Source: an uncultured Phascolarctobacterium sp.
Lineage (GTDB): Bacteria; Bacillota; Negativicutes; Acidaminococcales; Acidaminococcaceae
DNA length: 23,883 bases
Assembly: GCA_934234275.1 (NCBI GenBank)
Contig: CAKQHU010000007.1
Location: forward strand, 1-23,883
Direction: 5' to 3'
Both the position numbers and the translations under genes were made by a program. Numbering within the stretch: the stretch's first letter is position 1; each line of letters begins with the position of its first letter. Below the pieces are notes generated by a model. That model was given only the letters and a program-made list of their open reading frames with translations, did not search any database and was not told the DNA's origin. This document shows positions 6,535 to 15,640 of the stretch, one piece after another.

Positions 6535-9500
6535 ATGGCTGAAATTATTTTTGTAACCAACATGGAACCCCATTATGTTGGTATGCGTGATGCTTTAAAT
6601 ACCATAGAGAACAAAGAAATCAGCGATGCTGTCGAAGTAATTCAAATCAACGATAGTGAGCAGTGGAACGGCTATTGGCAGCAAAAGCTGCAGGGTGCAG
6701 ACTTTTTCTTTTGTATCTGGATGGGTACAGGTTTGAGCTGTGATTATCTGAAAAAAGCTTCTGCCTTTTTACAGCAGAAGAAGCTGTGTCATCTTTTTGA
6801 TATCATTGACCCCGGTGATGATAAGATGGATTACGGCCTGCAGGAGGAGCAAAAGCGCCTGCTGAAGCAATATCTGGCCTGTGGCGGTCTGAAAAATTAT
6901 CAGAATCTGTGTTTATATCTTGTCGATGCCTTTACGCAGCAAAAGATAGCTTATAAGCTGCCGGAGCAGCTGCCGTGGTGCGGAATCTATCATCCGGAAT
7001 TTAAGCATGAGTTCGTCAAGCTTGATGCTTATCTGGCAAAGCATTATGACAGCAGCAAGCCAACTGTGGGATTTATCTTTTCGCGTGAGGATTGGCTTTG
7101 GCAACGCCTTGCTTATCAAAATGAAATTATCAAGGCGGTAGAAGCACAAAACTGTAATGTTATTGCTGTGTTCAGTACCACGATGCCGAACGAAAAGACC
7201 GGTGCGATAAGTTTGGCAACAGCATTTGAAAGATTTTTTTATAAAAATGGCCAGCCTTGTATTGATGTGCTGATAAATCCCTTTGTTTTTTCATTGACCG
7301 TAACAGGCTTTTTGAAGCTGCAGGATTTGCAGCAGCTGGGCGTGCCTGTGCTGCAGATAGTAAATACCTATATGCCTTATAAGTGGTGGCAGCAGAGCAT
7401 GGTCGGGCTGACGCCGAATGAGGTTTCCTATGCTGTGTGCATGCCTGAATTTGACGGAGCCTTGCATTCTGTGCCGGTTTCCACCAATGAGGAACGTGAA
7501 GATGGTACGCATTACCGTATGCCGCTTACAGACCGCATTGACATGCTGGCAAGAAAGGCATGCAAGCTGGCAACGTTGCGTTATAAAAAGCCTTGTGATA
7601 AAAAAATAGCGATAGTTTTTCATAATTATCCGCCGACAAATTCCAATATCGGCAGTGCTGCCAGTCTGGATTCGATTGAAAGCGTACGTCTGCTGCTGGA
7701 GGAAATGCAAAAGCAGGGCTACAGGCTGGATAATATACCGACAGACAGTCAGACTTTTGTAAATGATATTACGGCGCATGCTACCAATGACAGACGATTC
7801 ATCTCTGAGGCATTATTGGAAAAGGCTGACGGTAAGCTGGAAAAGCTGGACTATAAAAGCTTTTATGAGCAGCTTCCGGAAAAAACACAGGAGCAGCTTT
7901 TGCGTGACTGGGGCGAAGCGCCAGGAGAAGTTTTCCGCTACGGCGATGTGTTGATTGTTCCCGGTATGCTCAACGGCAATGTTTTTATTACGGTTCAGCC
8001 TCCGCGCGGCTTTGGCGATGACCCCGGTAAGATTTACCATTCGCCGGATTGCGCACCGACACATCATTATCTTGGCTTTTATCACTGGCTGCGTGATATC
8101 TGGGGCGCTGATGCCATGATTCACGTGGGAACGCACGGTAATCTGGAATGGTTGCCGGGAAAGGGCAATGCTATGAGCAATGCCTGCTATCCTGATATCT
8201 GTACAGGTGATATCCCTAACATCTATCCCTATTGGATTACCTGTACCGGCGAAGGCATTCAGGCCAAGCGCCGCAGTGCTGCCTGCCTGATAAGCTATTT
8301 GTCTGCGCCGATGAGTGTTTCCGGTACTTATGAAGAATTGGCGGATTTGGAAAATCTGTTGGAGGAATATTGTCATTTTAAAAATGATGATGCTGCCGCC
8401 GCAGGTATGGACAGCATCAAGGAAATGATTCGCAGCAAAGCAACGGAATGTAATCTTGATGAGGATGTTCCGGAAAGCGAAGCAGAGAATTTTGATGATT
8501 ATATCGGCAAGCTGCACAACTTTATTACGGATTTAAAGAATATGCAGATCAGTACAGGCCTGCATGTTTTGGGCGTACCTCCGGAAGGAGAAGAGCTGGT
8601 AGAATATCTGCTGGCGTTGACGAAGCTGGATAACGGTAAGGTGCCGTCGTTGATGAAAAACCTTGCGGCTATGCATGGTCATGATTACTATGAGCTGATG
8701 GAGCACAGTGAGCAGATGCTGGCAGATGGCAGTATGACCTATGGTATGCTTTTGGATAAAATACGCGAGCAGGCCAAAGAAGCTATCTTGATTTTGCAGA
8801 AGAATTCTTTTGATGTTGCTAAAATTAAAGAAGTATTTACCTTATCCTGGGCGAACGGTTTACAAGGGGAAATGCGTGATAAGCTGCTGCAATCTCTGAC
8901 GTATGTCTGCGAGCATATTGCCCCAAGTCTGCTTATGACTACCTTGGAGCAGGAAAATACCTTAAACGCATTAAACGGTAAATATATTGACCCTTGTCCC
9001 AGCGGTGCGCCAACAAGCGGTGGTGCTGATTTGCTGCCTACGGGACGCAATTTTTACAGTATCGACCCACGTTGCCTGCCGACGAAGCCTGCCTGGGAAA
9101 TCGGTAAGCAGATGGCCGAGGATGTTATCGGCAGATTTATCGAAGAAGAAGGACGTTATCCGGAAAGCGTCGGTATAATTTTGTGGGCTACAAGCAATTT
9201 GCGTAATCACGGACAATGCGTTGCTGAATTTTTATATCTGATGGGCTTACGTCCTGTGTGGCAGCCGGGAAGCCAACGTGTCGTAGATTTAGAGATAATC
9301 ACTCTGGAGGAGCTGCAGCGTCCGCGTGTAGACGTAACAGGACGCATCAGCGGACTCTTCAGGGACAGTATGCCGGGAAGTGTTATCTGGCTGGATGATG
9401 CTGCGCAGAGGATAGCATCGTTGGATGAGCCGACGGAGCTGAATTTTGTGCGTAAGCATGTACTGGAGGAAGCAGGCGAGCTGGAAAAATCAGGTTTAGA

Positions 9501-10251
9501 TAAGCAAGCGGCTTGGCGACAGGCTTCGTATCGTGTGTTCGGTGACCCTCCGGGAGCACACGGCGCCGGCACAGGAGCGGTCTTAGAAGCAAAAAATTGG
9601 GAGACAATCGATGATATTGCTGCAGTATATACCAGATGGGGTGCGCATGCTTACGGCGAGGGCAGTGAAGGCACCTATATGCCTGAGACCTTTAAAAAGC
9701 GTATGTCGCAGATAGATATTACCGTGCAAAATGTTGACCACAGGGAATCTTCGATGCTCAGCGGTGATGATTACAATAATTATCGTGGTGGCATGATTGC
9801 GGCGGTACGAAGCTATAAGGGAAGTATGCCGCGCAATTATGTCAGCGACAGTTCCGACAGAAGCAAGGTACAGCTACGCAGTCTTACGGAAGAGTTGAAG
9901 CGCTGGTTCCGCGGCGAGGCAATGAATCCTAAATATATCGCAGGCATGAAAAAGCATGGCTATAAGGGTGCCGGTGATTTGGCAACATATGTTGCGGTAA
10001 GCTATCAGTGGGATGCAACCAGTGATATTATGGAAGACTGGATGTATGAAAAGTATGCAGCCAAGTATGCCTTGGATAAGGATATGCAGCAATGGATGCA
10101 GGAGGTAAATCCGTGGGCGTTGCACCGTATTACGGAAGTTTTGCTGGAGGCGGAGCAGCGTGGTATGTGGCAGGCTAAGCCTGAAACTAAGCAGGCCTTG
10201 CAGGAGCTGTTTTTGTCTATGGAGGGCGAGCTTGAAGAACGGGGAGAATAA
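6535..10251 (+). CDS. cobN: CobN/BchH-like tetrapyrrole chelatase large subunit A
   Basis: A 1238-residue protein of the CobN/magnesium-chelatase H family, near the usual CobN length. Start ATG follows AGAGGAG at 7 bases. There is no signal peptide, so it should be cytoplasmic. Family landmarks are clear. They include HSPDCAPTHHYLGFYHWL starting near residue 502, GTHGNLEWLPGKG at about 532-544, and SGAPTSGGADLLPTGRNFY at about 823-841. Further on are FGDPPGAHGAG, WGAHAYGEG and a C-terminal YRGGMIAAVR/GYKGAGDLATYV block. In the family this subunit binds the tetrapyrrole and metal, while I and D subunits supply ATP-driven force; such subunits are encoded at 19477-22482. The N-terminal 320 residues differ strongly from the second copy at 15667, while the core is highly conserved. 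Cobalt or magnesium insertion is the classic role. CobN-like HmuS proteins in heme-uptake operons have been linked to iron removal from heme, which fits this import context equally well. Confidence 0.92.
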   Translation: MAEIIFVTNMEPHYVGMRDALNTIENKEISDAVEVIQINDSEQWNGYWQQKLQGADFFFCIWMGTGLSCDYLKKASAFLQQKKLCHLFDIIDPGDDKMDYGLQEEQKRLLKQYLACGGLKNYQNLCLYLVDAFTQQKIAYKLPEQLPWCGIYHPEFKHEFVKLDAYLAKHYDSSKPTVGFIFSREDWLWQRLAYQNEIIKAVEAQNCNVIAVFSTTMPNEKTGAISLATAFERFFYKNGQPCIDVLINPFVFSLTVTGFLKLQDLQQLGVPVLQIVNTYMPYKWWQQSMVGLTPNEVSYAVCMPEFDGALHSVPVSTNEEREDGTHYRMPLTDRIDMLARKACKLATLRYKKPCDKKIAIVFHNYPPTNSNIGSAASLDSIESVRLLLEEMQKQGYRLDNIPTDSQTFVNDITAHATNDRRFISEALLEKADGKLEKLDYKSFYEQLPEKTQEQLLRDWGEAPGEVFRYGDVLIVPGMLNGNVFITVQPPRGFGDDPGKIYHSPDCAPTHHYLGFYHWLRDIWGADAMIHVGTHGNLEWLPGKGNAMSNACYPDICTGDIPNIYPYWITCTGEGIQAKRRSAACLISYLSAPMSVSGTYEELADLENLLEEYCHFKNDDAAAAGMDSIKEMIRSKATECNLDEDVPESEAENFDDYIGKLHNFITDLKNMQISTGLHVLGVPPEGEELVEYLLALTKLDNGKVPSLMKNLAAMHGHDYYELMEHSEQMLADGSMTYGMLLDKIREQAKEAILILQKNSFDVAKIKEVFTLSWANGLQGEMRDKLLQSLTYVCEHIAPSLLMTTLEQENTLNALNGKYIDPCPSGAPTSGGADLLPTGRNFYSIDPRCLPTKPAWEIGKQMAEDVIGRFIEEEGRYPESVGIILWATSNLRNHGQCVAEFLYLMGLRPVWQPGSQRVVDLEIITLEELQRPRVDVTGRISGLFRDSMPGSVIWLDDAAQRIASLDEPTELNFVRKHVLEEAGELEKSGLDKQAAWRQASYRVFGDPPGAHGAGTGAVLEAKNWETIDDIAAVYTRWGAHAYGEGSEGTYMPETFKKRMSQIDITVQNVDHRESSMLSGDDYNNYRGGMIAAVRSYKGSMPRNYVSDSSDRSKVQLRSLTEELKRWFRGEAMNPKYIAGMKKHGYKGAGDLATYVAVSYQWDATSDIMEDWMYEKYAAKYALDKDMQQWMQEVNPWALHRITEVLLEAEQRGMWQAKPETKQALQELFLSMEGELEERGE

Positions 10252-10260
10252 AATTTTTCC

Positions 10261-10291
10261 TTGACTATATGAATAGTATATAGTTTATACT
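10261..10291 (+). promoter_or_regulatory. MerR-type promoter/operator C (19-bp spacer) for receptor C
   Basis: TTGACT (10261-10266) and TATACT (10286-10291) are separated by exactly 19 bp. The dyad is perfect: ACTATAT (10264-10270), 7 bases, then ATATAGT (10278-10284). This is the clearest example of the operator family in the window and starts 10 bases after the CobN-like A stop codon, with no terminator in between. Confidence 0.8.
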
Positions 10292-10317
10292 CGCATATGT
10301 TATTTGATGAAAATAAA

Positions 10318-10354
10318 TTGCAGATAACTTTCTGAACTAAAGAATTTTCTGCAA
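10318..10354 (+). promoter_or_regulatory. Leader hairpin upstream of receptor C
   Basis: TTGCAGA (10318-10324) pairs perfectly with TCTGCAA (10348-10354). An inner TTCT/AGAA pairing closes the middle. The 11-mer ATTGCAGATAA starting at 10317 also occurs at 533-543, in the SBP-A leader, at almost the same distance from its -10. A shared leader element is possible, but only two of five leaders have it. Confidence 0.35.
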
Positions 10355-10384
10355 ATAAAGTATGAGTAAAGGATGTGTAATTTG

Positions 10385-12301
10385 ATGAAGGTTATTAAAG
10401 GTTTGAGCAGTGCAGTGCTCTTGACACTGCTGTTGGGTAGCGCATCGGCTGTTTATGCTGATGAAGTTCAGGAGTATGCGCTGGACACTATGGTTGTAAC
10501 AGCAAGCAGGGTTGAACAAAAGGCATTTGATACGCAAGCTGATATTACGGTTATTACGCGTGAGGACTTAGAGAAAAAGCATTATACAGACTTAGGCGAT
10601 GCATTAAAAGATGTACCGGGCGTAACCTTACAAAATTATGGTGTTACAGGTGAAAACTATTCATCTAACAGACTCTATATTAATGGTTCCTCTAATTTAG
10701 TAGTCTTGGTTGATGGTATGCGTGCTAACGTTAATGGCTCTACCTCCGGTGCGTTATCTCCGTCTGAATATGCAAACCTGGATACTGTAGAGAGAATTGA
10801 AATACTTAAGGGTTCTGCTTCTACTCTGTATGGTGCTGATGCAGTTGGCGGTGTAATTAATATCATTACAAGAAAGCAAACGGAGAATGGTGTACGTACT
10901 TCTATAAGTGCGATTGGTGGCAGCTATAATCGTCAGACTTATAGATTCATGAACCAAGGCAATGTAGATGGTACTTACTGGATGGTTGCTGCCCAGAAAA
11001 ACCTGGCAAAAGATTTTAAAGATGCTGATGGTGATAAAATTTCTCATAAGGTTGATAGCAAGGATTATAAGCTTACTTTAGGTCATAAATTCGGTGATAA
11101 TGCTGATGTTACATTAAAATACAACAAATATAAATCCGATTATGAAAGACCTGCACAAGGCGGTTTACTGCCACAGCTTGCTGATAGAAATAAAGGTAAA
11201 AAGGATATTGATAAATTATCCTTGGCATGGCAACAAAAACTGACAGATGAGTTAAGCAACAGCATGGTTATTTATCGCAATACTAATAACCTTAATGACA
11301 GTTATAATAAACCTAAAAGCATTTGGCTGATGGATTTAAAGACTGTTGGCTTTACTGACCAATTAACCTACAAAGTTGACAATAATACATTAATTGCCGG
11401 CTATGATTATTACAAAGATACTGTTAATGATTATTCTGCATCCGGCGGCTCCAATAAATTTACCGGAAAAAGCATTGATAACAAGGCATTCTTTATTCAA
11501 GATGAATTCAAGTTTGCTAAATTCTTCAATATTACTCCCGGTTTGAGATATACCAAAACTTCTCAGTTCGGCAGCAATACTTCTAAGAGCGTAACTATTG
11601 GCTATGATAATGATAAAACTAATGTGTATGCATCCTACAAAGAGTTCTTTGTTGCACCTAAAATTGCGGAATTGTATTCTAAATACGGTGATCCGTCATT
11701 AAAGGCAGCAGACGGTAATACTAAGGAAATAGGTATTAAGCAACAGTTTGGTAATGATTTTACAGCAACATTGAGCTATTTTAAAACAAAGGCTTCTAAT
11801 ATGATTGCCTACAATGGTGCAACCGGTCATTATGCTAATATTGCCAGTGAGAATACTTATGGCTGGAATTTGGGCTTGAATAAGAAATTCAGTGATAAAT
11901 TTTCCTCCTATATCAATTATACACACATTGATATAGCGCCGGAAACTGCGAAAAAAAATAGTAACCGTGATGGTTATATCCCTAGAGGTGAATGGAAAAT
12001 CGGTGCCGATTATACCTTGGATAAACTGAATGTAAACATGTTTGCTAAGGCTATTGTAAAACGTCCTGGTCGTATGGTAACTCAAAGTACAGTACCTGAC
12101 AGCTTTAAATCTTTCTGGCTGTGCGATTTGAATGTAAATTATAAAGCTACAGATAATATTAAAGCATTCTTTAAAGTAAATAACCTCTTTAATAAGCTGT
12201 ATACTGATCAATGCTATAACATGACTCCTCTTGATTCTAGCTCCAACTGGTATCCTGCACCTGGACGTAACTTCCAAGTTGGCGTAGAATACACCTTCTA
12301 A
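10385..12301 (+). CDS. TonB-dependent outer-membrane receptor C
   Basis: A complete receptor of 638 residues from the ATG at 10385. The in-frame ATG at 10373 overlaps the AAAGGA Shine-Dalgarno and is rejected; MKVIKGLSSAVLL also matches the N-terminus of receptor D. The signal peptide ends at about Ala25, and a TonB-box-like DTMVVTAS lies at 34-41. A plug with 'GDALKDVPGVTLQNYG' and 'GSASTLYGADAVGGVINIIT' is followed by a barrel ending in VEYTF. The FRAP position reads FVAP (residues 422-425), followed by ELYSKYGDPSLKAADG, so this ligand-region motif is altered relative to receptor B. The gene is noticeably more AT-rich than the chelatase genes. It has its own MerR-type promoter and is closed by the terminator at 12343-12378, so it is probably transcribed alone. 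Confidence 0.92.
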   Translation: MKVIKGLSSAVLLTLLLGSASAVYADEVQEYALDTMVVTASRVEQKAFDTQADITVITREDLEKKHYTDLGDALKDVPGVTLQNYGVTGENYSSNRLYINGSSNLVVLVDGMRANVNGSTSGALSPSEYANLDTVERIEILKGSASTLYGADAVGGVINIITRKQTENGVRTSISAIGGSYNRQTYRFMNQGNVDGTYWMVAAQKNLAKDFKDADGDKISHKVDSKDYKLTLGHKFGDNADVTLKYNKYKSDYERPAQGGLLPQLADRNKGKKDIDKLSLAWQQKLTDELSNSMVIYRNTNNLNDSYNKPKSIWLMDLKTVGFTDQLTYKVDNNTLIAGYDYYKDTVNDYSASGGSNKFTGKSIDNKAFFIQDEFKFAKFFNITPGLRYTKTSQFGSNTSKSVTIGYDNDKTNVYASYKEFFVAPKIAELYSKYGDPSLKAADGNTKEIGIKQQFGNDFTATLSYFKTKASNMIAYNGATGHYANIASENTYGWNLGLNKKFSDKFSSYINYTHIDIAPETAKKNSNRDGYIPRGEWKIGADYTLDKLNVNMFAKAIVKRPGRMVTQSTVPDSFKSFWLCDLNVNYKATDNIKAFFKVNNLFNKLYTDQCYNMTPLDSSSNWYPAPGRNFQVGVEYTF

Positions 12302-12342
12302 TTAGCCCCTAACCTTATTCATATACACTTAACTCCAATGAG

Positions 12343-12378
12343 AAAGGCGGAGCAGAGCAAAATCTGTTCTGCCTTTTT
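12343..12378 (+). terminator. Rho-independent terminator after receptor C
   Basis: A 14-bp stem, AAAGGCGGAGCAGA with TCTGTTCTGCCTTT, contains two G-T pairs. It surrounds a 6-base loop and ends in five T, 41 bases after the receptor C stop codon. Confidence 0.85.
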
Positions 12379-12403
12379 CATATGCCAAACTGCTATAATT
12401 TGC

Positions 12404-12434
12404 TTGTGCCTGAGTCTGCCGACCGTGCTATAAT
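12404..12434 (+). promoter_or_regulatory. Probable promoter of SBP-C
   Basis: TTGTGC (12404-12409) and an extended -10, TGCTATAAT with TATAAT at 12429-12434, are again 19 bp apart. The spacer is GC-rich, however, and lacks the ACTATAT-type dyad. The -10 lies inside a short palindrome, GCTAT-A-ATAGC (12427-12437). The extended -10 may allow activator-independent initiation. Whether it belongs to the same regulon is unclear. Confidence 0.45.
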
Positions 12435-12469
12435 AGCTATACTGAGGAAAAATAAAGGATGAAGAAAAT

Positions 12470-13429
12470 ATGCCAAAACAAAAATATCAAAAGCTAATAA
12501 CAGCGCTGCTGCTGTGCCTGAGTTTACTTTTAATAGTTGCAGGCTGCAGCAGTGATAATGCGCAAAAATCGAACAGTACAGCTGTCTATACTGTTACGGA
12601 TTCGCAGGGGCACACGTTGCGATTTAAGGAAAAACCGCAGCGTATTATATCCATGTCCATCAGTACGGATGAAATCCTTATTGACCTTGTGCCAAGCAGC
12701 CGCATAGCAGCTTTTTCGCGATTGGTGGATGATCCGGGGATTTCCAATGTCGTAGAGCGGGCGCAGAGTGTGGGCAGCAGAGTAGATGGCCAAAGCTCGG
12801 AGGCAATCATGGCACTGCAGCCTGATTTGATTTTAATACCGGATTTTGTTAAGCCGGAGGTTATTCAGTCGCTGCGCGATATGAATCTGCAGGTTTATGT
12901 TTATAAAACACCCAAAAGCTTTGAAGATGTGCGCCAGTGCATACGCCTCTTGGGCGAGGCTGTGGGCGAAAAGGAACGTGGTGAGCTGATGGTTACCGCG
13001 ATGAATGAGCATCTGAAGAAGGTGCAGGAAAAGATAGGTACTATTCCTAAGGAAAAACAGAAGCGCATAGTTTTCATGCGCAGTAACGGTGCTTATTACA
13101 GTCCGGAGGCTTCGTTTAACGATGTCTGCAGATATGCACAGGTCCGCAATGCTTTAGATGAGCTGCATTATGACAAGCCCGGCATAGTTAATCAGGAGGC
13201 AGTGGTTCAGCTTAACCCGGAGGTGTTTTTGCTTGCAGGCTGGAATTATGACGGCCAGCATGATCCGAAGCAGATGGAGGAGGAGCTGTTGAACAATCCC
13301 GGCTATCTGACTACGGATGCTGTAAAAAACAGAAAGGTATATACTGTGCCGGCTAAGCATGTATTGTGCGTGTCGCAGTATATTGTCAACGCTGTGGAAG
13401 ATTTGGCGAATGCTGTATATAGTAAATGA
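12470..13429 (+). CDS. Lipoprotein solute-binding protein C (BtuF/FepB-like)
   Basis: A 319-residue periplasmic-binding lipoprotein with a basic N-terminus, a Leu-rich signal and the lipobox VAGC (lipidated Cys26). The ATG is placed 10 bases after AAAGGA. The body shows the two-lobed fold of the chelate-binding class: 'RIISMSISTDEILIDLV' and 'IMALQPDLILIPDF' in the first lobe, 'LNPEVFLLAGWNYDG' in the second. Shared segments (DEIL, DDPGISNVVE, VYVYKTP, VLCVSQYIV) show it is a paralogue of SBP-B. It lies between receptor C and receptor D, with terminators on both sides, so it appears monocistronic. It should deliver its ligand to an inner-membrane ABC permease encoded elsewhere. Confidence 0.9.
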   Translation: MPKQKYQKLITALLLCLSLLLIVAGCSSDNAQKSNSTAVYTVTDSQGHTLRFKEKPQRIISMSISTDEILIDLVPSSRIAAFSRLVDDPGISNVVERAQSVGSRVDGQSSEAIMALQPDLILIPDFVKPEVIQSLRDMNLQVYVYKTPKSFEDVRQCIRLLGEAVGEKERGELMVTAMNEHLKKVQEKIGTIPKEKQKRIVFMRSNGAYYSPEASFNDVCRYAQVRNALDELHYDKPGIVNQEAVVQLNPEVFLLAGWNYDGQHDPKQMEEELLNNPGYLTTDAVKNRKVYTVPAKHVLCVSQYIVNAVEDLANAVYSK

Positions 13430-13487
13430 ATTTATCGATAACGTCGGTGAGTATGTGAGAAAACAATAATGTAGTATGCAATGCCAG

Positions 13488-13517
13488 GCAGGACGGATTT
13501 ATTCTGTCCTGCTTTTT
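13488..13517 (+). terminator. Rho-independent terminator after SBP-C
   Basis: GCAGGACGGA pairs with TCTGTCCTGC (one G-T pair) and is followed by five T. The 34 bases at 13494-13527 are nearly identical (31 of 34) to 15617-15650 after receptor D, so this terminator exists in two diverged copies. Confidence 0.85.
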
Positions 13518-13566
13518 AATATAAAAGCGGAATTGCTCTTAGAAAGAAAAAGAATAAAAAAAATAC

Positions 13567-13597
13567 TTGACTATATGATTGCTATATCGTTTATGAT
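13567..13597 (+). promoter_or_regulatory. MerR-type promoter/operator D (19-bp spacer) for receptor D
   Basis: TTGACT (13567-13572) and TATGAT (13592-13597) are separated by exactly 19 bp. The dyad halves are ACTATAT (13570-13576) and ATATCGT (13584-13590), six of seven positions symmetric, with a 7-base gap. All offsets equal those of operators A and C. Confidence 0.75.
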
Positions 13598-13698
13598 GAT
13601 TCATGTTTCAATAGATAGCACAGGACTATGAAAGACTAGCTGTGTTTGTACGTGAACAAAAACTAAACCGATGATTATGAAAGGATTGAAAATCAACA

Positions 13699-15561
13699 AT
13701 GAACAAAGTCAAGGCATTAAGTAATGCGGTATTGATGTCCGCACTTATGAGTACAAGTGTAGTATGGGGTACAACAGCGTTTGCTGCTGAAAACACTCCC
13801 GAGTATTTTTTGGATACTATGGTTGTGACTGCAACGAGAACTCCGGTAGAAGCATTTAAAGCTAATGCCAATGTAAGCGTTATTACAAGCAAGGAAATTA
13901 AGGAAAGACATTACAGTGATTTATCCGAAGCGCTGCGCATGGTTCCCGGTGTCTATATCGGTAACTACGCTCCTGCCGGCTATGATAACAGTAATGCTTT
14001 GAAAATCAACGGCGCTGATGAAATTGTTGTTTTGGTAGATGGCGTTAAGATTAACAATGTAAGCAACCGTGTTTCTGCCGTAATGCTCAAAAACATGGAG
14101 AATGTTGAACGTATTGAGGTGCTGAAGGGTTCTGCTTCCACTCTGTATGGTTCTGATGCTAAGGGCGGCGTTATCAATATTATCACCAAAAAACCGGAAA
14201 AAATTTCTACTTATTTCCGTGTAGACGGCGGCAGTAATAGCGTAACCAACTATTATATGGGACAGTCCGGCAGAGAAAAAGACTGGTCATGGGATGCTAA
14301 TGTAAGCAGAAACCTCAGTGGCGATTTCAAGGATGGTAATGGTGTAACTACTCCCTCTTCTTCCAAGTCTACAAGCACTAATTTCAAAGTTACTAAAAAG
14401 CTGAGTGATAAGCATGAATTGACAGCTACTTATGATTCCTATAAAGCTGATTATAAATACACTGCTTTGTGGGAGCCTGCTCTGAAGAATGGTAAAGTAG
14501 ACAATCAAAACTATAAATTTATTTTGAACAGTGATTTTGATGGCAACACGACAAATGTTTTGTCTTTCGTAAATTTGGATAATGATACTGATTTTAACGG
14601 CTATAAGACCAAAACCAATACCAAACGTATTACTGACCAATTGTCTACAAAGTTAGGCAATCATTTACTGACCGCAGGCTTTGAGTTCAGCCATGATAAG
14701 GTTATTACTTTTAATGGCAAGAAGCTGATGAACAGAGCTTTCTTCCTGCAGGATCAGTTTGATATTACCGACCAGCTGAAGCTGACTGCCGGCGTGCGTC
14801 ATGATAATAACTCCGGATTTGGCAAGCATACTACTCCTAGTGCTAACTTGGGTTATACCTTTAATAAAGACAGAACTAATGTATATGTAAGCTACAGCGA
14901 GTATTTCATTCCACCTTCTCCGAGCAACCTTTACAGTGCAGCATACGGTAATCCGAATATCAAACCAGAAACAGGCAATACTAAGGAAATAGGCATTAAT
15001 CATAAATTTGATGATACTTTCGTATTATCTGCTCATGCTTTTAAGCGTTATTCCGAGAATAGAATTGGTTATGTATCTCCTAAATATACGAATGTTGGTG
15101 ATGAAAAAGCGCGCGGTTGGGATATCCAGCTGAAGAAACAATTTACACCGCAATTCTCTACTTATGTCGGCTATACACATTCTATTATTAATGCAACTGC
15201 TCAACGTGCAAAAAATGTTGACGGCTATGTACCGAAAGGCGCTTGGGATATCGGTCTTGATTATGACAACAAGGACTTTAATGCCAGCCTGATAGGTAAG
15301 GGCGTTATTGACCGTATGGGACCTCAATCTGCAGATGCCGTTGATGCTTTCTTCCCTGCAACAACCTACTTTGTTTGGGATGCATCCATGAACTACAACG
15401 TTAATAAGAATGCGAAGATTTATTTCAAAGTTAATAATATCTTTGATAAATTCTATGCAGAGCATTCTAATGCCCGTTATAACTGGAGTGCAGATCCTGA
15501 CGGACAATGGTGGCGTGCTCCCGGCCGTTCCTTCCTTGTAGGCATGGAATATGCATTCTAA
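13699..15561 (+). CDS. TonB-dependent outer-membrane receptor D
   Basis: A complete 620-residue receptor with a signal peptide to about Ala30 and a TonB-box-like DTMVVTAT at 39-46. The plug contains 'SEALRMVPGVYIGNY', 'IVVLVDGVKINN' and 'GSASTLYGSDAKGGVINIIT'; the barrel ends in MEYAF. The FRAP position reads FIPP (residues 403-406), but the downstream box is well kept as GNPNIKPETGNTKEIG, as in BtuB-like and heme receptors. AAGGA lies about 13 bases before the ATG, somewhat far, but the N-terminus matches receptor C. The gene follows MerR-type promoter D and precedes the second CobN-like gene, from which it is separated by a terminator-like hairpin. Its ligand may differ from that of receptors B and C, given the changed loop motifs. 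Confidence 0.93.
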   Translation: MNKVKALSNAVLMSALMSTSVVWGTTAFAAENTPEYFLDTMVVTATRTPVEAFKANANVSVITSKEIKERHYSDLSEALRMVPGVYIGNYAPAGYDNSNALKINGADEIVVLVDGVKINNVSNRVSAVMLKNMENVERIEVLKGSASTLYGSDAKGGVINIITKKPEKISTYFRVDGGSNSVTNYYMGQSGREKDWSWDANVSRNLSGDFKDGNGVTTPSSSKSTSTNFKVTKKLSDKHELTATYDSYKADYKYTALWEPALKNGKVDNQNYKFILNSDFDGNTTNVLSFVNLDNDTDFNGYKTKTNTKRITDQLSTKLGNHLLTAGFEFSHDKVITFNGKKLMNRAFFLQDQFDITDQLKLTAGVRHDNNSGFGKHTTPSANLGYTFNKDRTNVYVSYSEYFIPPSPSNLYSAAYGNPNIKPETGNTKEIGINHKFDDTFVLSAHAFKRYSENRIGYVSPKYTNVGDEKARGWDIQLKKQFTPQFSTYVGYTHSIINATAQRAKNVDGYVPKGAWDIGLDYDNKDFNASLIGKGVIDRMGPQSADAVDAFFPATTYFVWDASMNYNVNKNAKIYFKVNNIFDKFYAEHSNARYNWSADPDGQWWRAPGRSFLVGMEYAF

Positions 15562-15605
15562 GCATATTTTATAAAACTTAACCTTTTTCATAATTCACAC
15601 TCCCG

Positions 15606-15640
15606 AAAAAGTGGGGCGGATTCATTCCGTCCTGCTTTTT
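15606..15640 (+). terminator. Terminator or attenuator between receptor D and CobN-like B
   Basis: AAAAAG at 15606 pairs with CTTTTT ending at 15640. The inner GGGCGGA/TCCGTCC stem includes one G-T pair. The CobN-like B start codon is only 27 bases further on, and no convincing promoter fits in between, so downstream expression probably depends on read-through. Confidence 0.75.

Noticed and set aside
10373..10384. ATG at 10373 as the start of receptor C
   Set aside because: It overlaps the Shine-Dalgarno itself; the ATG at 10385 gives a signal peptide matching receptor D.
12404..12434. SBP-C promoter as a sixth member of the MerR operator set
   Set aside because: The spacer is 19 bp, but the dyad is missing and the spacer is GC-rich, so I did not count it as a regulon site.
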